Assembly: GCF_009829075.1 (NCBI RefSeq)
Contig: NZ_WUQZ01000004.1
Coordinates: 106,388 to 170,387, forward strand
Length of the DNA: 64,000 bases
From: Sphingobacterium composti
GTDB lineage: Bacteria; Bacteroidota; Bacteroidia; Sphingobacteriales; Sphingobacteriaceae
Reading direction: 5' to 3'
Under the pieces are notes generated by a model. That model was not told the origin of the DNA. It did no database searches and saw only the letters and a list, made by a program, of their open reading frames with translations. The translations under genes were made by a program, and so were the position numbers. Positions 1 to 9,444 of this stretch are shown one piece after another. Each line of letters opens with the position of its first letter. Positions within the stretch are counted from its first letter, which is position 1.

Positions 1-684
1 GGAAATACTATTATTGTTAATTTCTACCTGAGATTCAAATTTTAAATCTATAATAGCTTTTTCTAAATTTTGTAAGGGCGCATTGGTTATTAATTCTACG
101 CGTTGAAGTACTTCACATTTGCGTCGAAATTCCCCCGTAAAACTTAATTCAAAGCCATGCAAATCCGCTCTTAAAGATGTAAATATTTTCTCTGCAAAGG
201 GTAATACTTTGGCATACAAGAACCAGCCTTGATTGTCCATTGCAAATTCGATGGATTTCTTGATGTCTTCTTGTGTCTTTAATCCAAAGCCTTTGGCTTC
301 TATTAATCTGTTTTCGTTGCAGGCATAATACAATTCGCCTACCGATTCGATTTCTAAATCATTCCAAATAATTTGGATTTTCTTCGGGCCTAATCCTTTA
401 ATTTTAAGCATTTCCAAAATTCCAGCAGGTGTTTTGGCGATTAATTCATCCAATTCTGGAAATGAACCTGTGGTAATAACTTGCTTAATTCTTTCAGCTG
501 TACTTTTACCTATTCCTTGCTGTGCGCTCAGCTCCTTAAGAGAAGCAGTAGCGGCAGAGAAGGGGAGTTTATCTATTTTGAACGAGGCACTCGCCATTGC
601 TTTTGTACGAAATGGATTCTCGTTATAAAGCTCCATTAATTGTCCACAAAGTTTGAATGCGCGTGCTATCGTTTTATTATCCAT
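1..684 (-). CDS. polX: DNA polymerase X family protein (PolX), N-terminal part
   Basis: This gene runs off the left edge, so only the first 228 residues are visible. It starts at the ATG whose complement is at 682-684 (MDNKTIARAFKLCGQL). Three helix-hairpin-helix segments can be read: GIGKST at about residues 56-61, KIKGLGPKK at about 94-102, and EAKGFGLKT at about 128-136. This is the layout of the N-terminal 8-kDa-like and HhH regions of bacterial PolX, a repair polymerase that usually carries a C-terminal PHP 3'-5' exonuclease. The nucleotidyltransferase and PHP domains lie outside the window and cannot be confirmed. It lies downstream of the NADH dehydrogenase gene on the same strand, but a terminator hairpin separates them, so it probably has its own promoter. 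A short HhH-only protein is possible but unlikely. Confidence 0.85.
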   Translation of the reverse strand, partial: MDNKTIARAFKLCGQLMELYNENPFRTKAMASASFKIDKLPFSAATASLKELSAQQGIGKSTAERIKQVITTGSFPELDELIAKTPAGILEMLKIKGLGPKKIQIIWNDLEIESVGELYYACNENRLIEAKGFGLKTQEDIKKSIEFAMDNQGWFLYAKVLPFAEKIFTSLRADLHGFELSFTGEFRRKCEVLQRVELITNAPLQNLEKAIIDLKFESQVEINNNSIS

Positions 685-723
685 AGTAAGTTTTAATTTT
701 ATTATCAAAAGTACTAAATAAAA

Positions 724-753
724 AAATGTCGGCAATTTACATTACCGACATTT
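724..753 (-). terminator. Intrinsic terminator after NDH-2 gene
   Basis: A hairpin with 13-bp arms (724-736 and 741-753, one C/A mismatch) and a 4-nt loop. On the minus strand it is followed by a run of T. It lies just downstream of the NADH dehydrogenase stop codon. Confidence 0.75.
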
Positions 754-790
754 GTACTTATTATTTGTTTTAATATAGGATTCTAATTAT

Positions 791-2095
791 CTAAGCTTGC
801 GCTTTTTCTTTGTCTGCAGGTCTTTCATATTTGTCTACGATAAGACGAACACCAGAGTTTTTAGTCATAAACTTAATTGTCCAGTTGACAAATGTTACCA
901 ACTTATTGCGGAAACCGAAGATAGACATTAAGTGAACAAACATCCACGTCAACCAAGCGATAAAACCATTCATGTGGAATTTTCCTAAATCAACAACGGC
1001 TCTATTACGACCAATTGTCGCCATGGAACCTTTGTCAAAATATTTGAAATCCTCTGTATTTGGTTTATTTGACAAAATATTGATGATATGCTTCGCTACG
1101 TAAGTTCCTTGTTGTTGCGCTGCAGGAGCCACACCCGGAAGACCTCGTGGCGTTTCTTCTGTAATCATCGCCGCCACATCACCGATTGCATACACTTCAT
1201 TCATGCCTTCTACTTGACATTGGCCATTTGTACGGATACGATTACCTCTTTCTATGATAGCAGCATCTATTCCGCCTGGGAATTGACCTTTCACACCAGC
1301 ACCCCAAATCACAGTTTTAGTTGTAATACTTTGACCATTGTTAAATGTAATCGTATCACCATCGTATCCTGTCACTTGTGTGTCTGTCAATACAGTCACG
1401 CCTAATTCTTTCAAGTATCTTTCTGAATCACGTGAAGATTTTTCCGAAAGCGCACCTAATATTTTGCTTGTACCCTCTACCAAGTAAACTTTCATTTCGT
1501 TTACGGATAACTCAGGATAATCTTTTTTTAATACGTGAAGTTGAATTTCTGCGATAGCGCCAGATAATTCCACACCTGTTGGACCACCACCTACAATCAC
1601 AAAATTCAAATATGGAGCACGGTCAGAAGCGTTTTTTAACAAAACTGCTTTCTCTAGATTTTGCAACACATAACTTCTGATGTTAAGCGCTTCTTGAATG
1701 CTTTTCATCGGAAGAGAGTTTTTCTCCACTTCTTGGTTACCAAAAAAGTTACTTGTTGCGCCAGAAGCGATTACTAGATAATCGTAATCGTAAGTTCCTA
1801 CAGAGGTGTGAACTTCTTTCTTATCTTTATCGATATGTAATACATCCGCGAGACGAAATTTAAAATTCTCTTGATTTTTAAACATCTTGCGAATAGGGAA
1901 GGAGATGGAATCCGCCGCAAGAGTACCTGTCGCAACTTGGTACATCAAAGGTTGGAAAGTGTGAAAGTTGTTACGGTCAATCAATAAAACTTCTACTTCC
2001 TTATCTTTTAATTTTCTTGCTACTTCGACACCTCCGAATCCACCACCAATAATGATAACACGAGGGAAAGAACGTTCAGAACGATTTAATAACAT
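791..2095 (-). CDS. ndh: Type II NADH dehydrogenase (NDH-2), FAD-dependent pyridine nucleotide-disulfide family
   Basis: A membrane-associated, non-proton-pumping enzyme that oxidises NADH and reduces quinone in the respiratory chain. The N-terminal FAD-binding Rossmann motif VIIIGGGFGGVEVA and a second dinucleotide motif FVIVGGGPTGVEL (about residues 165-180) are both present. A distal YAIGDVA motif (FAD binding) and a C-terminal hydrophobic stretch (AWLTWMFVHLMSIFG), expected for peripheral membrane attachment, are also seen. Length is about 434 residues, normal for the family. I chose the ATG at 2093-2095 (MLLNRSERSFPRV). The open frame extends to a TTG at 2132-2134, but the extra 13 residues do not look like family sequence. 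It is transcribed alone, with a terminator at 724-753. Confidence 0.93.
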   Translation of the reverse strand: MLLNRSERSFPRVIIIGGGFGGVEVARKLKDKEVEVLLIDRNNFHTFQPLMYQVATGTLAADSISFPIRKMFKNQENFKFRLADVLHIDKDKKEVHTSVGTYDYDYLVIASGATSNFFGNQEVEKNSLPMKSIQEALNIRSYVLQNLEKAVLLKNASDRAPYLNFVIVGGGPTGVELSGAIAEIQLHVLKKDYPELSVNEMKVYLVEGTSKILGALSEKSSRDSERYLKELGVTVLTDTQVTGYDGDTITFNNGQSITTKTVIWGAGVKGQFPGGIDAAIIERGNRIRTNGQCQVEGMNEVYAIGDVAAMITEETPRGLPGVAPAAQQQGTYVAKHIINILSNKPNTEDFKYFDKGSMATIGRNRAVVDLGKFHMNGFIAWLTWMFVHLMSIFGFRNKLVTFVNWTIKFMTKNSGVRLIVDKYERPADKEKAQA

Positions 2096-2383
2096 ATCGC
2101 TAGTTTGTTTGTTTTCTGTGAAAATGAAATGCAAATATCTTAAAAAAATAAGATAATTCCATATTAATTTTTTAATAGTTTACTTATAAAATTGTGTAAA
2201 ATACAGCGAAATAGTGTAATTAACCCATTTTTGGTTGTTTATACAATATTTTCTTAGTGTAATTTATACACATTATATGTTTAGACGCTATTTTTCTATA
2301 ATAGTTTAACAGTTTTGAGTTTGATTTGTTGAGGTAGAGAGCAGGGAGATAACTATTTAAAAGAGGCAATTAGCGTAAAGAAA

Positions 2384-2410
2384 AAAACGCTCTAAAATTT
2401 AGAACGTTTT
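2384..2410 (-). terminator. Terminator after acyl-ACP desaturase
   Basis: An inverted repeat (arms 2384-2396 and 2398-2410) ending in a T-run on the minus strand. Its single mismatch becomes a G-U pair in the RNA. The rest of the gap between the ndh start and the desaturase (about 2096-2423) is AT-rich and should hold the ndh promoter; I see no gene in it. Confidence 0.6.
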
Positions 2411-2423
2411 CATATCTTTTATT

Positions 2424-3419
2424 TTATCCGTATATCCATTTGAATTTATATTCCAATTCTGGAACTTTTATTCTGTCTGCTAATCGAAGCAAACGGTCTG
2501 GTAATTTCATCAAATAATCACGTGCTTTTTCGCCTTGTTCATTAAGACCTGATATTTGGTCAATTTTCCATTCGGCGATTAATTCTTTCAAAATATCAAC
2601 GTAATCAATAGCTGTATAAACGTTAATACGTTGTGCAGCATCCGAGAAATGCGAGAATGCACCACCTTTAGCTTCACCAGATTGTCTCAAAAAGTGAGCT
2701 GGCATAACAATTTTTTTACGCATCATATCTTCAAAAGCTAGCATCACCTCACTTTGGTCAACTTCAAATGCTTTTGAAATAAATGACATATAGGCTTTGG
2801 CGTGACGTGCTTCATCTGCAGCGATTACACCACACATTTTTGCTAACAATTTATCACCACTTTTTTTCGAAATACCCGCTACACGTCTATGCGAAACATT
2901 AGTAGCCAATTCTTGAAAAGAAGTGTAAATAAAATTGCGGTAAGGGTCTGCTCCAGTACCGATATCAAAACCATCAGCAATCAAATGTTGCGTACTCATT
3001 TCGAATTCGCGCATATTGATTCTACCTGATAGATATAAATATTTATTCAATAAATCTCCGTGTCTGTTTTCTTCGGCAGTCCAAGCACGTACCCACTTCA
3101 TCCATCCGCCTTGCTCATTTTTATCGACTTCCTCGACCATCGTCAACCAAGATTCATAGGTTGGCAATGCTTCTTCGGTAATCGTATCACCGATTAATAC
3201 AGCTACTAAATCGTAAGGTAATTCTTTTGCACTTTCTTGTAAATCACGAACTTCTTCGAAGAAAGTACTTCTAGAAGAATCTGGAAGAAAATCAGCGGGT
3301 TGCCACATTTCTTCTACTGGTTTTAAGTATTCACTCATTTCGTTGAGCATGTAAGGCTCCAAATAAGTCATTACTTCTTTCCTAGATCCTTCTGGAATAT
3401 TTAATGGTAATTCTTGCAT
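2424..3419 (-). CDS. Acyl-ACP desaturase (soluble di-iron stearoyl-ACP desaturase family)
   Basis: It introduces a cis double bond into acyl-ACP using a non-haem di-iron centre, oxygen and ferredoxin. The two iron-ligand motifs of the soluble plant-type desaturase family are present: EENRHG near residue 117 and DEARHA near residue 203. A lone upstream Glu (EEVRDLQE region) can supply another ligand. The start is placed at the ATG at 3417-3419 (MQELPLNIPEG), which gives about 331 residues. The open frame extends 25 residues further upstream, but that stretch is a Phe/Ile-rich sequence that looks like translated promoter DNA. Single-gene unit, divergent from sufS. The exact double-bond position cannot be inferred. 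Confidence 0.9.
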   Translation of the reverse strand: MQELPLNIPEGSRKEVMTYLEPYMLNEMSEYLKPVEEMWQPADFLPDSSRSTFFEEVRDLQESAKELPYDLVAVLIGDTITEEALPTYESWLTMVEEVDKNEQGGWMKWVRAWTAEENRHGDLLNKYLYLSGRINMREFEMSTQHLIADGFDIGTGADPYRNFIYTSFQELATNVSHRRVAGISKKSGDKLLAKMCGVIAADEARHAKAYMSFISKAFEVDQSEVMLAFEDMMRKKIVMPAHFLRQSGEAKGGAFSHFSDAAQRINVYTAIDYVDILKELIAEWKIDQISGLNEQGEKARDYLMKLPDRLLRLADRIKVPELEYKFKWIYG

Positions 3420-3564
3420 AACTAGTACAAAGGTATGTATAAATGAAATATGTGTTTGGAAAAATAACAAAAAAAATATTCGAAAAGTTTCCAAAAATAT
3501 ATTGTAATCATCATCTTTTACTAAAAGAATACATTTAAAACTCTCATTTTGGATCTATATATAT

Positions 3565-3572
3565 TACCTTTG
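3565..3572 (+). promoter_or_regulatory. Candidate -7 box for sufS-sufE
   Basis: TACCTTTG matches the Bacteroidota -7 consensus TAnnTTTG exactly. It would start transcription near 3579, a few bases before the likely TTG start codons of sufS. A convincing -33 TTTG at the usual spacing is not evident. Confidence 0.5.
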
Positions 3573-3595
3573 TAACGAAAATTTTGGAGATAAAA

Positions 3596-4819
3596 TTGAA
3601 AAAAATAAATATAGAAAAAGTTCGTGCTGATTTTCCTTTGTTAAAAAGGGAAGTGAACGGTAAACCCTTGGTTTACTTGGATAATGGTGCGACCACACAA
3701 AAACCACAAGTTGTAATCGACGCTATCACCAATTACTATAGCGATATGAATTCGAATGTGCATCGTGGTGTACATTACTTGAGTCAGATATCAACTGATG
3801 CTTTCGAAGTTACACGTCGCAAGGTCCAAGAATTCATAAATGCGAAAGATGATTTTGAAATCATCATTACCAAAGGAACAACAGATAGTATTAATCTAGT
3901 TGCATCGTGTTACGGTAAAGCTTTTGTGCTTGAAGGGGATGAAATTATCATTTCTGCGATGGAACATCACTCGAATATAGTGCCTTGGCAGATGTTGTGT
4001 GAGGAGAAAGGAGCTATTCTTCGTGTCATTCCAATGAATGAAAACGGGGAGTTGGATTTAGAAGCTTACAAAAATTTATTATCCGACAAGACGAAATTAG
4101 TTTCTATAACGTATGTGTCGAATTCATTAGGTACAATTAATCCTATTAAAGAAATTATAGATTTAGCGCATACTAAAAATGTTCCTGTTTTTGTAGATGC
4201 AGCACAGGCAATTCAGCATATTGCTATTGATGTTCAAGCTTTAGATGTTGACTTTTTAGCTTTTTCAGGTCACAAAATGTACGCACCAACGGGTGTAGGT
4301 GTATTGTATGGCAAAAAAGATTTGCTAAATGCGATGCCACCTTATCAAGGTGGTGGTGATATGATAAAAGATGTGACTTTCGAAAAGACAACGTACAATG
4401 AGTTGCCATTCAAATTTGAAGCTGGCACACCAAATATTGAAGCAGGAATCTGTCTGGCGGCAGCAATTGATTACATCAATGATTTAGGAATTGATAATAT
4501 TAAAGCTTATGAAGACGAATTGTTGGAATATGCTACTACTAAAATCAAAGAAATTCCTGGTGTAAGACTTATAGGTGAAGCGGCTCAAAAATCTTCTGTG
4601 CTTTCCTTTGTCGTGGATGGTGTACATCCGTATGATATTGGGGTGTTATTGGACAAATTGGGTATTGCGGTTCGTACTGGGCATCACTGTGCACAGCCTG
4701 TGATGGACCAATTTCAAATTCCAGGAACAGTACGTGCTAGTTTAGCTGTGTACAATACCAAAGAAGATATAGATACATTTATTGCGGGTTTGACTCGTGC
4801 ATTAAATATGCTTTTGTAA
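3596..4819 (+). CDS. sufS: Cysteine desulfurase SufS (class V aminotransferase fold)
   Basis: A PLP enzyme that removes sulfur from cysteine and passes it as persulfide to SufE for Fe-S cluster assembly. The PLP-binding lysine sits in FSGHKMYAP (about residue 227). The catalytic cysteine is in VRTGHHCAQP near the C-terminus, the group II SufS/CsdA signature. No ATG lies at the proper N-terminus. The frame begins with TTG at 3584 and again at 3596. I prefer 3596 because the predicted transcript would leave only about 5 nt before 3584, and homologues usually start close to the KVRADFP motif. sufE follows after 1 nt. The SufBCD scaffold genes are not in this window. Confidence 0.93.
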   Translation: MKKINIEKVRADFPLLKREVNGKPLVYLDNGATTQKPQVVIDAITNYYSDMNSNVHRGVHYLSQISTDAFEVTRRKVQEFINAKDDFEIIITKGTTDSINLVASCYGKAFVLEGDEIIISAMEHHSNIVPWQMLCEEKGAILRVIPMNENGELDLEAYKNLLSDKTKLVSITYVSNSLGTINPIKEIIDLAHTKNVPVFVDAAQAIQHIAIDVQALDVDFLAFSGHKMYAPTGVGVLYGKKDLLNAMPPYQGGGDMIKDVTFEKTTYNELPFKFEAGTPNIEAGICLAAAIDYINDLGIDNIKAYEDELLEYATTKIKEIPGVRLIGEAAQKSSVLSFVVDGVHPYDIGVLLDKLGIAVRTGHHCAQPVMDQFQIPGTVRASLAVYNTKEDIDTFIAGLTRALNMLL

Positions 4820-4820
4820 A

Positions 4821-5237
4821 ATGACAATAAACGAAATACAAGACGAATTAATCGAGGATTTTGCGTTTTATGGGGATTGGATGGAGAAATATGAGTATAT
4901 CATCCAATTGGGTAAGGAAGTTCCGTTGATTGATGAGCAATACAAGACAGACCGATTCATTATTAAGGGTTGTCAATCTAAAGTGTGGTTGTTTCCTGAA
5001 GTAGTTGACGGGAAAGTATTTTTCAAAGCTGATTCAGATGCAGTAATTACAAAAGGTTTGGTTAGCTTAATGGTGAAGGTATTATCAGGTCACACAGCCA
5101 AAGAAATAGCAGAAGCAGATTTGTACTTCATCGACCAAATCGGTTTGAAAGAGCATCTGTCTCCGACACGTGCCAATGGACTTCTATCTATGGTCAAACA
5201 AATGAAAATGTATGCAATAGCTTTGCAAAATAGATAA
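4821..5237 (+). CDS. sufE: SufE-like sulfur acceptor protein
   Basis: It accepts persulfide sulfur from SufS and hands it to the Fe-S scaffold. The 138-residue protein has the typical SufE core, with the acceptor cysteine in IIKGCQSKVW (about residue 51) and the conserved HLSPTRANG segment near the C-terminus. The ATG at 4821 lies 1 nt after the sufS stop codon, so the two are almost certainly translationally coupled. The gene ends inside the strong hairpin at 5236-5273. Confidence 0.93.
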   Translation: MTINEIQDELIEDFAFYGDWMEKYEYIIQLGKEVPLIDEQYKTDRFIIKGCQSKVWLFPEVVDGKVFFKADSDAVITKGLVSLMVKVLSGHTAKEIAEADLYFIDQIGLKEHLSPTRANGLLSMVKQMKMYAIALQNR

Positions 5238-5273
5238 ACAATAAAAGGTCTCGAAAGAGACCTTTTATTGTTT
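5236..5273. terminator. Perfect 17-bp bidirectional terminator between sufE and murI
   Basis: Arms 5236-5252 and 5257-5273 are fully complementary around a GAAA tetraloop, with T-rich sequence on both sides. It overlaps the sufE stop codon on one strand and the murI stop codon (5265-5267) on the other, so one hairpin serves both convergent genes. Confidence 0.9.
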
Positions 5274-6089
5274 ATTGACTTTAATACTTTTTGCTTCTAT
5301 ATTTTCTCCAAAGAATACGAATGCTTTTTCTGAAAAGTCTTTAGCATCGTCTGTCGTATAAAAAGCTATTTTTCCTTCTTTACTACATTTTTCTTCGATT
5401 TCAGGATGTCGAATCAAGTAATCGGATAAGCTATCTGCGACCAATTCACCTTGTGCTAGTATTTGGATATGCGCTGGCGTGTATTTCCGGATTATAGGAT
5501 ACAAAATAGGGTAGTGTGTACAAGCTAATACAATAGTATCAATATCAGGCGATTGACTCAAAAGCTCATTCACATCTTTCTGAATAAAGTAATGAGCACC
5601 TTTACTGTTGATTTCATTATTCTCCACCAAAGGCACCCAAAATGGGCATGCGTGTTGGAAAACGTTAATTTCAGGATGAAGTTTTTCTATTTCAATTAAA
5701 TAAGATTGGGATAAAACCGTACCTTGTGTTGCTAGAATTCCAATGTTATTTGTCTTTGTATATTCATGAATGGATTCTGTCGTAGGACGAATCACACCCA
5801 ACACTTTTTTACCTTCGGGTAAGTCATTTTGTTGGATAGTTCGTAAAGCTTTGGCAGATGCCGTATTGCAGGCTAGAATGACAAGATTGCATCCTAAGTC
5901 GAACAATTTGAAAACACATTCTTTGGTAAATTCATAAACGGTTTCGAAAGAACGAGTGCCATAAGGAACACGAGCGTTATCGCCTAGATAGATATAATCA
6001 TATTGAGGAAGTTTCTTATAAATCTCCTTGAAAACGGTTAATCCGCCATATCCAGAATCGAAAATACCAATGGGACCTTGTGTGCTCAT
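5265..6089 (-). CDS. murI: Glutamate racemase
   Basis: It interconverts L- and D-glutamate, supplying D-Glu for peptidoglycan. The N-terminal GIFDSGYGGLTV and YLGDNARVPYG motifs are clear. The two catalytic cysteines lie in ILACNTASAK (about residue 73) and VLACTHYPILYP (about residue 188). At 274 residues it has normal length. It starts at ATG 6087-6089. Upstream on the same strand is the GH125 gene, separated by a hairpin at 6097-6124, so murI is probably expressed on its own. Confidence 0.95.
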   Translation of the reverse strand: MSTQGPIGIFDSGYGGLTVFKEIYKKLPQYDYIYLGDNARVPYGTRSFETVYEFTKECVFKLFDLGCNLVILACNTASAKALRTIQQNDLPEGKKVLGVIRPTTESIHEYTKTNNIGILATQGTVLSQSYLIEIEKLHPEINVFQHACPFWVPLVENNEINSKGAHYFIQKDVNELLSQSPDIDTIVLACTHYPILYPIIRKYTPAHIQILAQGELVADSLSDYLIRHPEIEEKCSKEGKIAFYTTDDAKDFSEKAFVFFGENIEAKSIKVNKQ

Positions 6090-6096
6090 AAAAACA

Positions 6097-6124
6097 AAAG
6101 ACTTAGGGTTATTCCTAAGTCTTT
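6097..6124 (-). terminator. Terminator after GH125 gene
   Basis: A perfect 11-bp stem (6097-6107 and 6114-6124) with a 6-nt loop, followed by T-rich sequence on the minus strand. It lies between the GH125 stop and the murI start. Confidence 0.7.
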
Positions 6125-6158
6125 ATATATGATATAAAATTTTGAATAAGAATAACCG

Positions 6159-7580
6159 TTAAAACTTCAACAAAGATGGCTTTTCTTTATATATTTTCCA
6201 TAATAATTCCCCAAATAAAGTATTAGCCCATGCAAACCAGTGACGTGTGAATTTCTTTGGGTCATCCTTATGGAATGTTTCATGCATAAATCCAGTGTCA
6301 CCATGCGTAGACGCTAACATTTTGATACTATCACGAATTTCGTCATCATTTGTTGAAGTCATGGCACGCATTGTAATAGCCATAGGCCAAATCATATCAC
6401 GACCAATGTGAGGCCCACCGATTCCTTCGCCAGCTTTACCTTTGAAAAAGAACGGATTATTTTCCGATAAAATGAATTTTCGTGTGCGTTGGTAGGTCTC
6501 ATCGTTCACATTTACAGCACCTAAATAAGGTAATGATAATAATGATGGGACATTTGCGTCGTCCATCATCATAGTACTTCCAAATCCATCTACCTCATAA
6601 GCATATATTTTTCCAAATTTAGGATGGTCGATAATACCGTATTCATTTACAGCTTTCTCTACTTCATTAGCTAAAGCCTCCATTTTTGAAGCTAATGTTG
6701 TATTGTTCTTAACTTTTCTTAAGATTTCTGCGGATTGTCGCAAACTTACTACTGCGAATAAATTCGAAGGAATTAAGAATAAGAATATAGTACAATCATC
6801 TGAAGGTCTAAAACTAGAACATATAAGGCCAACAGGATTAACTGGATATCCCCAACCATCTACTTGTAATGTGTCTGTTCCTCTTGAAGTAGTGCGTGAA
6901 AAGTTATATGGTCCTAAGTTTTCTTTTCTTTGTTGTTCTACAAAAGTCTTGTATGTATTTTCTTGCGCTTTTACCCATTCATCATTAAAAGGAGTAGTAT
7001 CATTTGTTGTTTTCCAATATTGATAAGCTAGACGAATAGGATAACACAAAGAGTCAATTTCCCATTTGCGCTCGTGAATACCAGCTTTCATTTCGGTGTG
7101 GTCAGAGAACCATTCGCCCTCTTTAGTTGGATCGTTGTAAAAAGCGTTTGCATATGGATCGATGTTAATGCACTTCGATTGTTTATTAATTAGCCCCAAA
7201 ATAAGGTCTTGAAGCTTTTTATCTTTATGCATGAATTGCAAATACGGCCATACTTGAGCACTACTATCTCTCAGCCACATTGCATCGATATCACCAGTGA
7301 TGACGTAAGTCAATTTTTGTGTAGTAGTCGATTCATCATAAATTGTGGTGTCCAATGTGTTAGGAAAACAGTTATTAAATAACCATCCTAACTCTTTATT
7401 ACTCACGTTTTTTTGAAACTCCTTAATAGCATCTTCAATGATATTGCTATTGAAATGTCTTTTTGCAAATGGTACTCTTACTTCTGGAAAATTAGCATTG
7501 GATTGCGCAAATGAAAATTTACTTGCCATCATACCAGCACCAAGTAATGCAGATTGTTGTAAAAATGTTTTTCTATTCAT
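6159..7580 (-). CDS. Glycoside hydrolase family 125 exo-alpha-1,6-mannosidase
   Basis: The sequence matches the GH125 (former DUF1237) family of metal-independent exo-acting alpha-1,6-mannosidases. Recognisable blocks are TGDIDAMWLRDSSAQVWPY (about residues 94-112), KWEIDSLCYPIRLAYQYW, GFGSTMMMDDANVPSLLSLPYLG and the HWFAWANTLFGELL C-terminus. The N-terminus (MNRKTFLQQSALLGAGMMASKFSFAQ) is an export signal that resembles a Tat leader but lacks the twin arginine (NRKTF). The enzyme is therefore probably periplasmic. GH125 usually works after a GH76 endo-mannanase on alpha-mannan backbones, and a GH76 lies at 25.3 kb. A LacI-type palindrome sits 33 bp upstream of the start. The gene stands alone. 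Confidence 0.9.
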   Translation of the reverse strand: MNRKTFLQQSALLGAGMMASKFSFAQSNANFPEVRVPFAKRHFNSNIIEDAIKEFQKNVSNKELGWLFNNCFPNTLDTTIYDESTTTQKLTYVITGDIDAMWLRDSSAQVWPYLQFMHKDKKLQDLILGLINKQSKCINIDPYANAFYNDPTKEGEWFSDHTEMKAGIHERKWEIDSLCYPIRLAYQYWKTTNDTTPFNDEWVKAQENTYKTFVEQQRKENLGPYNFSRTTSRGTDTLQVDGWGYPVNPVGLICSSFRPSDDCTIFLFLIPSNLFAVVSLRQSAEILRKVKNNTTLASKMEALANEVEKAVNEYGIIDHPKFGKIYAYEVDGFGSTMMMDDANVPSLLSLPYLGAVNVNDETYQRTRKFILSENNPFFFKGKAGEGIGGPHIGRDMIWPMAITMRAMTSTNDDEIRDSIKMLASTHGDTGFMHETFHKDDPKKFTRHWFAWANTLFGELLWKIYKEKPSLLKF

Positions 7581-7612
7581 GTTTATATGGTTATCAGTTA
7601 AAAGTTGACTTA

Positions 7613-7624
7613 TAAAACGTTTTA
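7613..7624. promoter_or_regulatory. Candidate LacI-family operator upstream of GH125
   Basis: TAAAACGTTTTA is a perfect 12-bp palindrome with the central CG step typical of LacI-family operators. It lies in the divergent region between the GH125 gene and the outer-membrane protein gene. The core AAACGTTT recurs upstream of the uronate operon at 11230-11237. Confidence 0.5.
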
Positions 7625-7765
7625 GCTGTCGCTAATATAATATTTTTTAAAGAGAATTATTGTAAAAATTATATTCCTATTTAGGCATGAATATTGTTTA
7701 TTAAAAAGAAATTATTAAAAACATGGATTATTGTATATCATTGTAGTCAGTTCTCAAAATCATCT

Positions 7766-9409
7766 ATGCTTAAAAAAAAGAAGATATCCTCATTACTGGC
7801 ATCAATAATACTGCTAAATGGAGGCGTCCTAATGCCCGCTGCTGCACAAGTTGCAAATCAAGTTTATTCTTATGATCAATCCCAGAAATATAATGATATT
7901 TTATACAGTTCCAAAACAAGGTTACATACTGCGTCCCGACCTTTTCTGTTCAAGAGTCAACTTTTAGAGCGAAAAGACTCCTTGGCTAATGCTAACGCAG
8001 TTTCATCAGAGAATTGGATTATGCGCAAACTTTTCAATGAACATTTGGTAGATGTAAAAAAAGATGATCACTCATTTTATTTAGACTTTCTCCCAGACTT
8101 TCAAATTGGTTCGGAAGTTGTTGATACTGAAAAACGTACGACTTGGATGAATACAAGAGGAGTGCAAGTTGGTCTTACTATAAAAGATAAATTTACATTC
8201 CACTCTTCCTTCTATGAAAATCAAGGTGTATTTGCCAATTATATGGATGACTATATATCAGAAGTCGGCGTAGTGCCAGGTCAATCTTCTGTAAAAAAGC
8301 CATTTTCCAAAAGAACTAAAGATTGGATGTACGCGACAGCATCTTTGACGTACGACTTCAGCCCGTATTTCCAATTAACAGCTGCATTTGATAAAAATCA
8401 CATCGGTGATGGATATCGCTCGCTATTATTATCGGACTTTTCATCTAATTATACTCATCTTAAATTTACAGGTGAAATTGGTAATGTGCAATATACTTCC
8501 ATATGGGCCTATATGAATGACCCTATGAATCCTCGAATAGATTCTTTAGACTCCGGAGGACGATTTGGCGATGGAATCAAGTACGGAGCATTCCAATTCA
8601 TTGATTATAATGCAACAGATAGGCTATCAATTGGATTTTTTCAATCCGTAATATGGTCAAATAGAAATCAGGCGGGATACAGAGGGTTTGATTTTAATTA
8701 TTTGAATCCTGGTGTATTTTTCCGTCCAGTCGAGAATAATAATCGCACATCTCCAGATAAAATGTTTTTGGGGTTGAATGCTAAATACAAAATCTTAAAT
8801 AATATTACAGCTTACGGACAATTTTTGCTTGGAGAGTTTACAGCTAAAGAATTCTTTGCAGGGAATGGTTACGCACATAACAAGTGGGGTACGCAGTTGG
8901 GTGTTAGAGGATTTAATACGTTTGGTGTACGCGGACTTAATTTCTTAGGAGAATACAACTTAGTTAGACCATATACGTATCAGCATTTTGTTTCTATTTC
9001 AAATTACAGTAATAATGGTGAGCCATTAGCGCACCCTAGAGGTGCAAATTTTAGAGAATTAATTGGTGTCGCAAATTATTCTTATAAAAGATTTGACTTT
9101 TCGGGTAAAGGTATGTTTAGCACATTTGGAACTGATCCTAATATGGAGACAAATATGGGGGGGGATATTTTTCAATCTTATAGAACAATCCCGGAAATGT
9201 ATGGTAATAAAATTGGACAGGGGGTGAAGAACAATTTGTATTTTGCGGATCTAAGAGCAGCCTATGTTTTAAATCCAAAATATAATTTGCGTTTGGAATT
9301 AGGGTATACACAGCGTTTCCGCACTATTGAGGGAGATAAAACCCAAAAATCAGGTGTGATTAATTTTGGCTTGAGATCTAGTTTCCGCAATTTTTATAAT
9401 GATATTTAA
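7766..9409 (+). CDS. Predicted outer-membrane beta-barrel protein, Wzi/RemB-like
   Basis: A large secreted protein with a signal peptide (MLKKKKISSLLASIILLNGG...AAAQ) and a body of alternating short beta-strand segments rich in aromatic residues and glycine, ending in a strand (NFGLRSSF). This is what an integral outer-membrane barrel looks like. Its length and motifs (SIWAYMNDP, NRNQAGYRGFDFNYLNPGVFFRPVE, GEYNLVRPYTYQH) resemble the capsule-assembly Wzi family and gliding protein RemB of Bacteroidota. I assign this from memory of the family and with modest certainty. I use ATG 7766 because it starts a clean signal peptide; the frame is open back to 7694. aroQ follows after 35 nt and may be co-transcribed. 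Its function is unknown. Confidence 0.6.
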   Translation: MLKKKKISSLLASIILLNGGVLMPAAAQVANQVYSYDQSQKYNDILYSSKTRLHTASRPFLFKSQLLERKDSLANANAVSSENWIMRKLFNEHLVDVKKDDHSFYLDFLPDFQIGSEVVDTEKRTTWMNTRGVQVGLTIKDKFTFHSSFYENQGVFANYMDDYISEVGVVPGQSSVKKPFSKRTKDWMYATASLTYDFSPYFQLTAAFDKNHIGDGYRSLLLSDFSSNYTHLKFTGEIGNVQYTSIWAYMNDPMNPRIDSLDSGGRFGDGIKYGAFQFIDYNATDRLSIGFFQSVIWSNRNQAGYRGFDFNYLNPGVFFRPVENNNRTSPDKMFLGLNAKYKILNNITAYGQFLLGEFTAKEFFAGNGYAHNKWGTQLGVRGFNTFGVRGLNFLGEYNLVRPYTYQHFVSISNYSNNGEPLAHPRGANFRELIGVANYSYKRFDFSGKGMFSTFGTDPNMETNMGGDIFQSYRTIPEMYGNKIGQGVKNNLYFADLRAAYVLNPKYNLRLELGYTQRFRTIEGDKTQKSGVINFGLRSSFRNFYNDI

Positions 9410-9444
9410 AAACTGATATCTATATTTATTCATTAATCTATAAC

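Noticed and set aside
2096..2134. N-terminal extension of NDH-2 from a TTG codon.
   Set aside because: The extra residues do not look like family sequence, and an ATG lies at the expected place.
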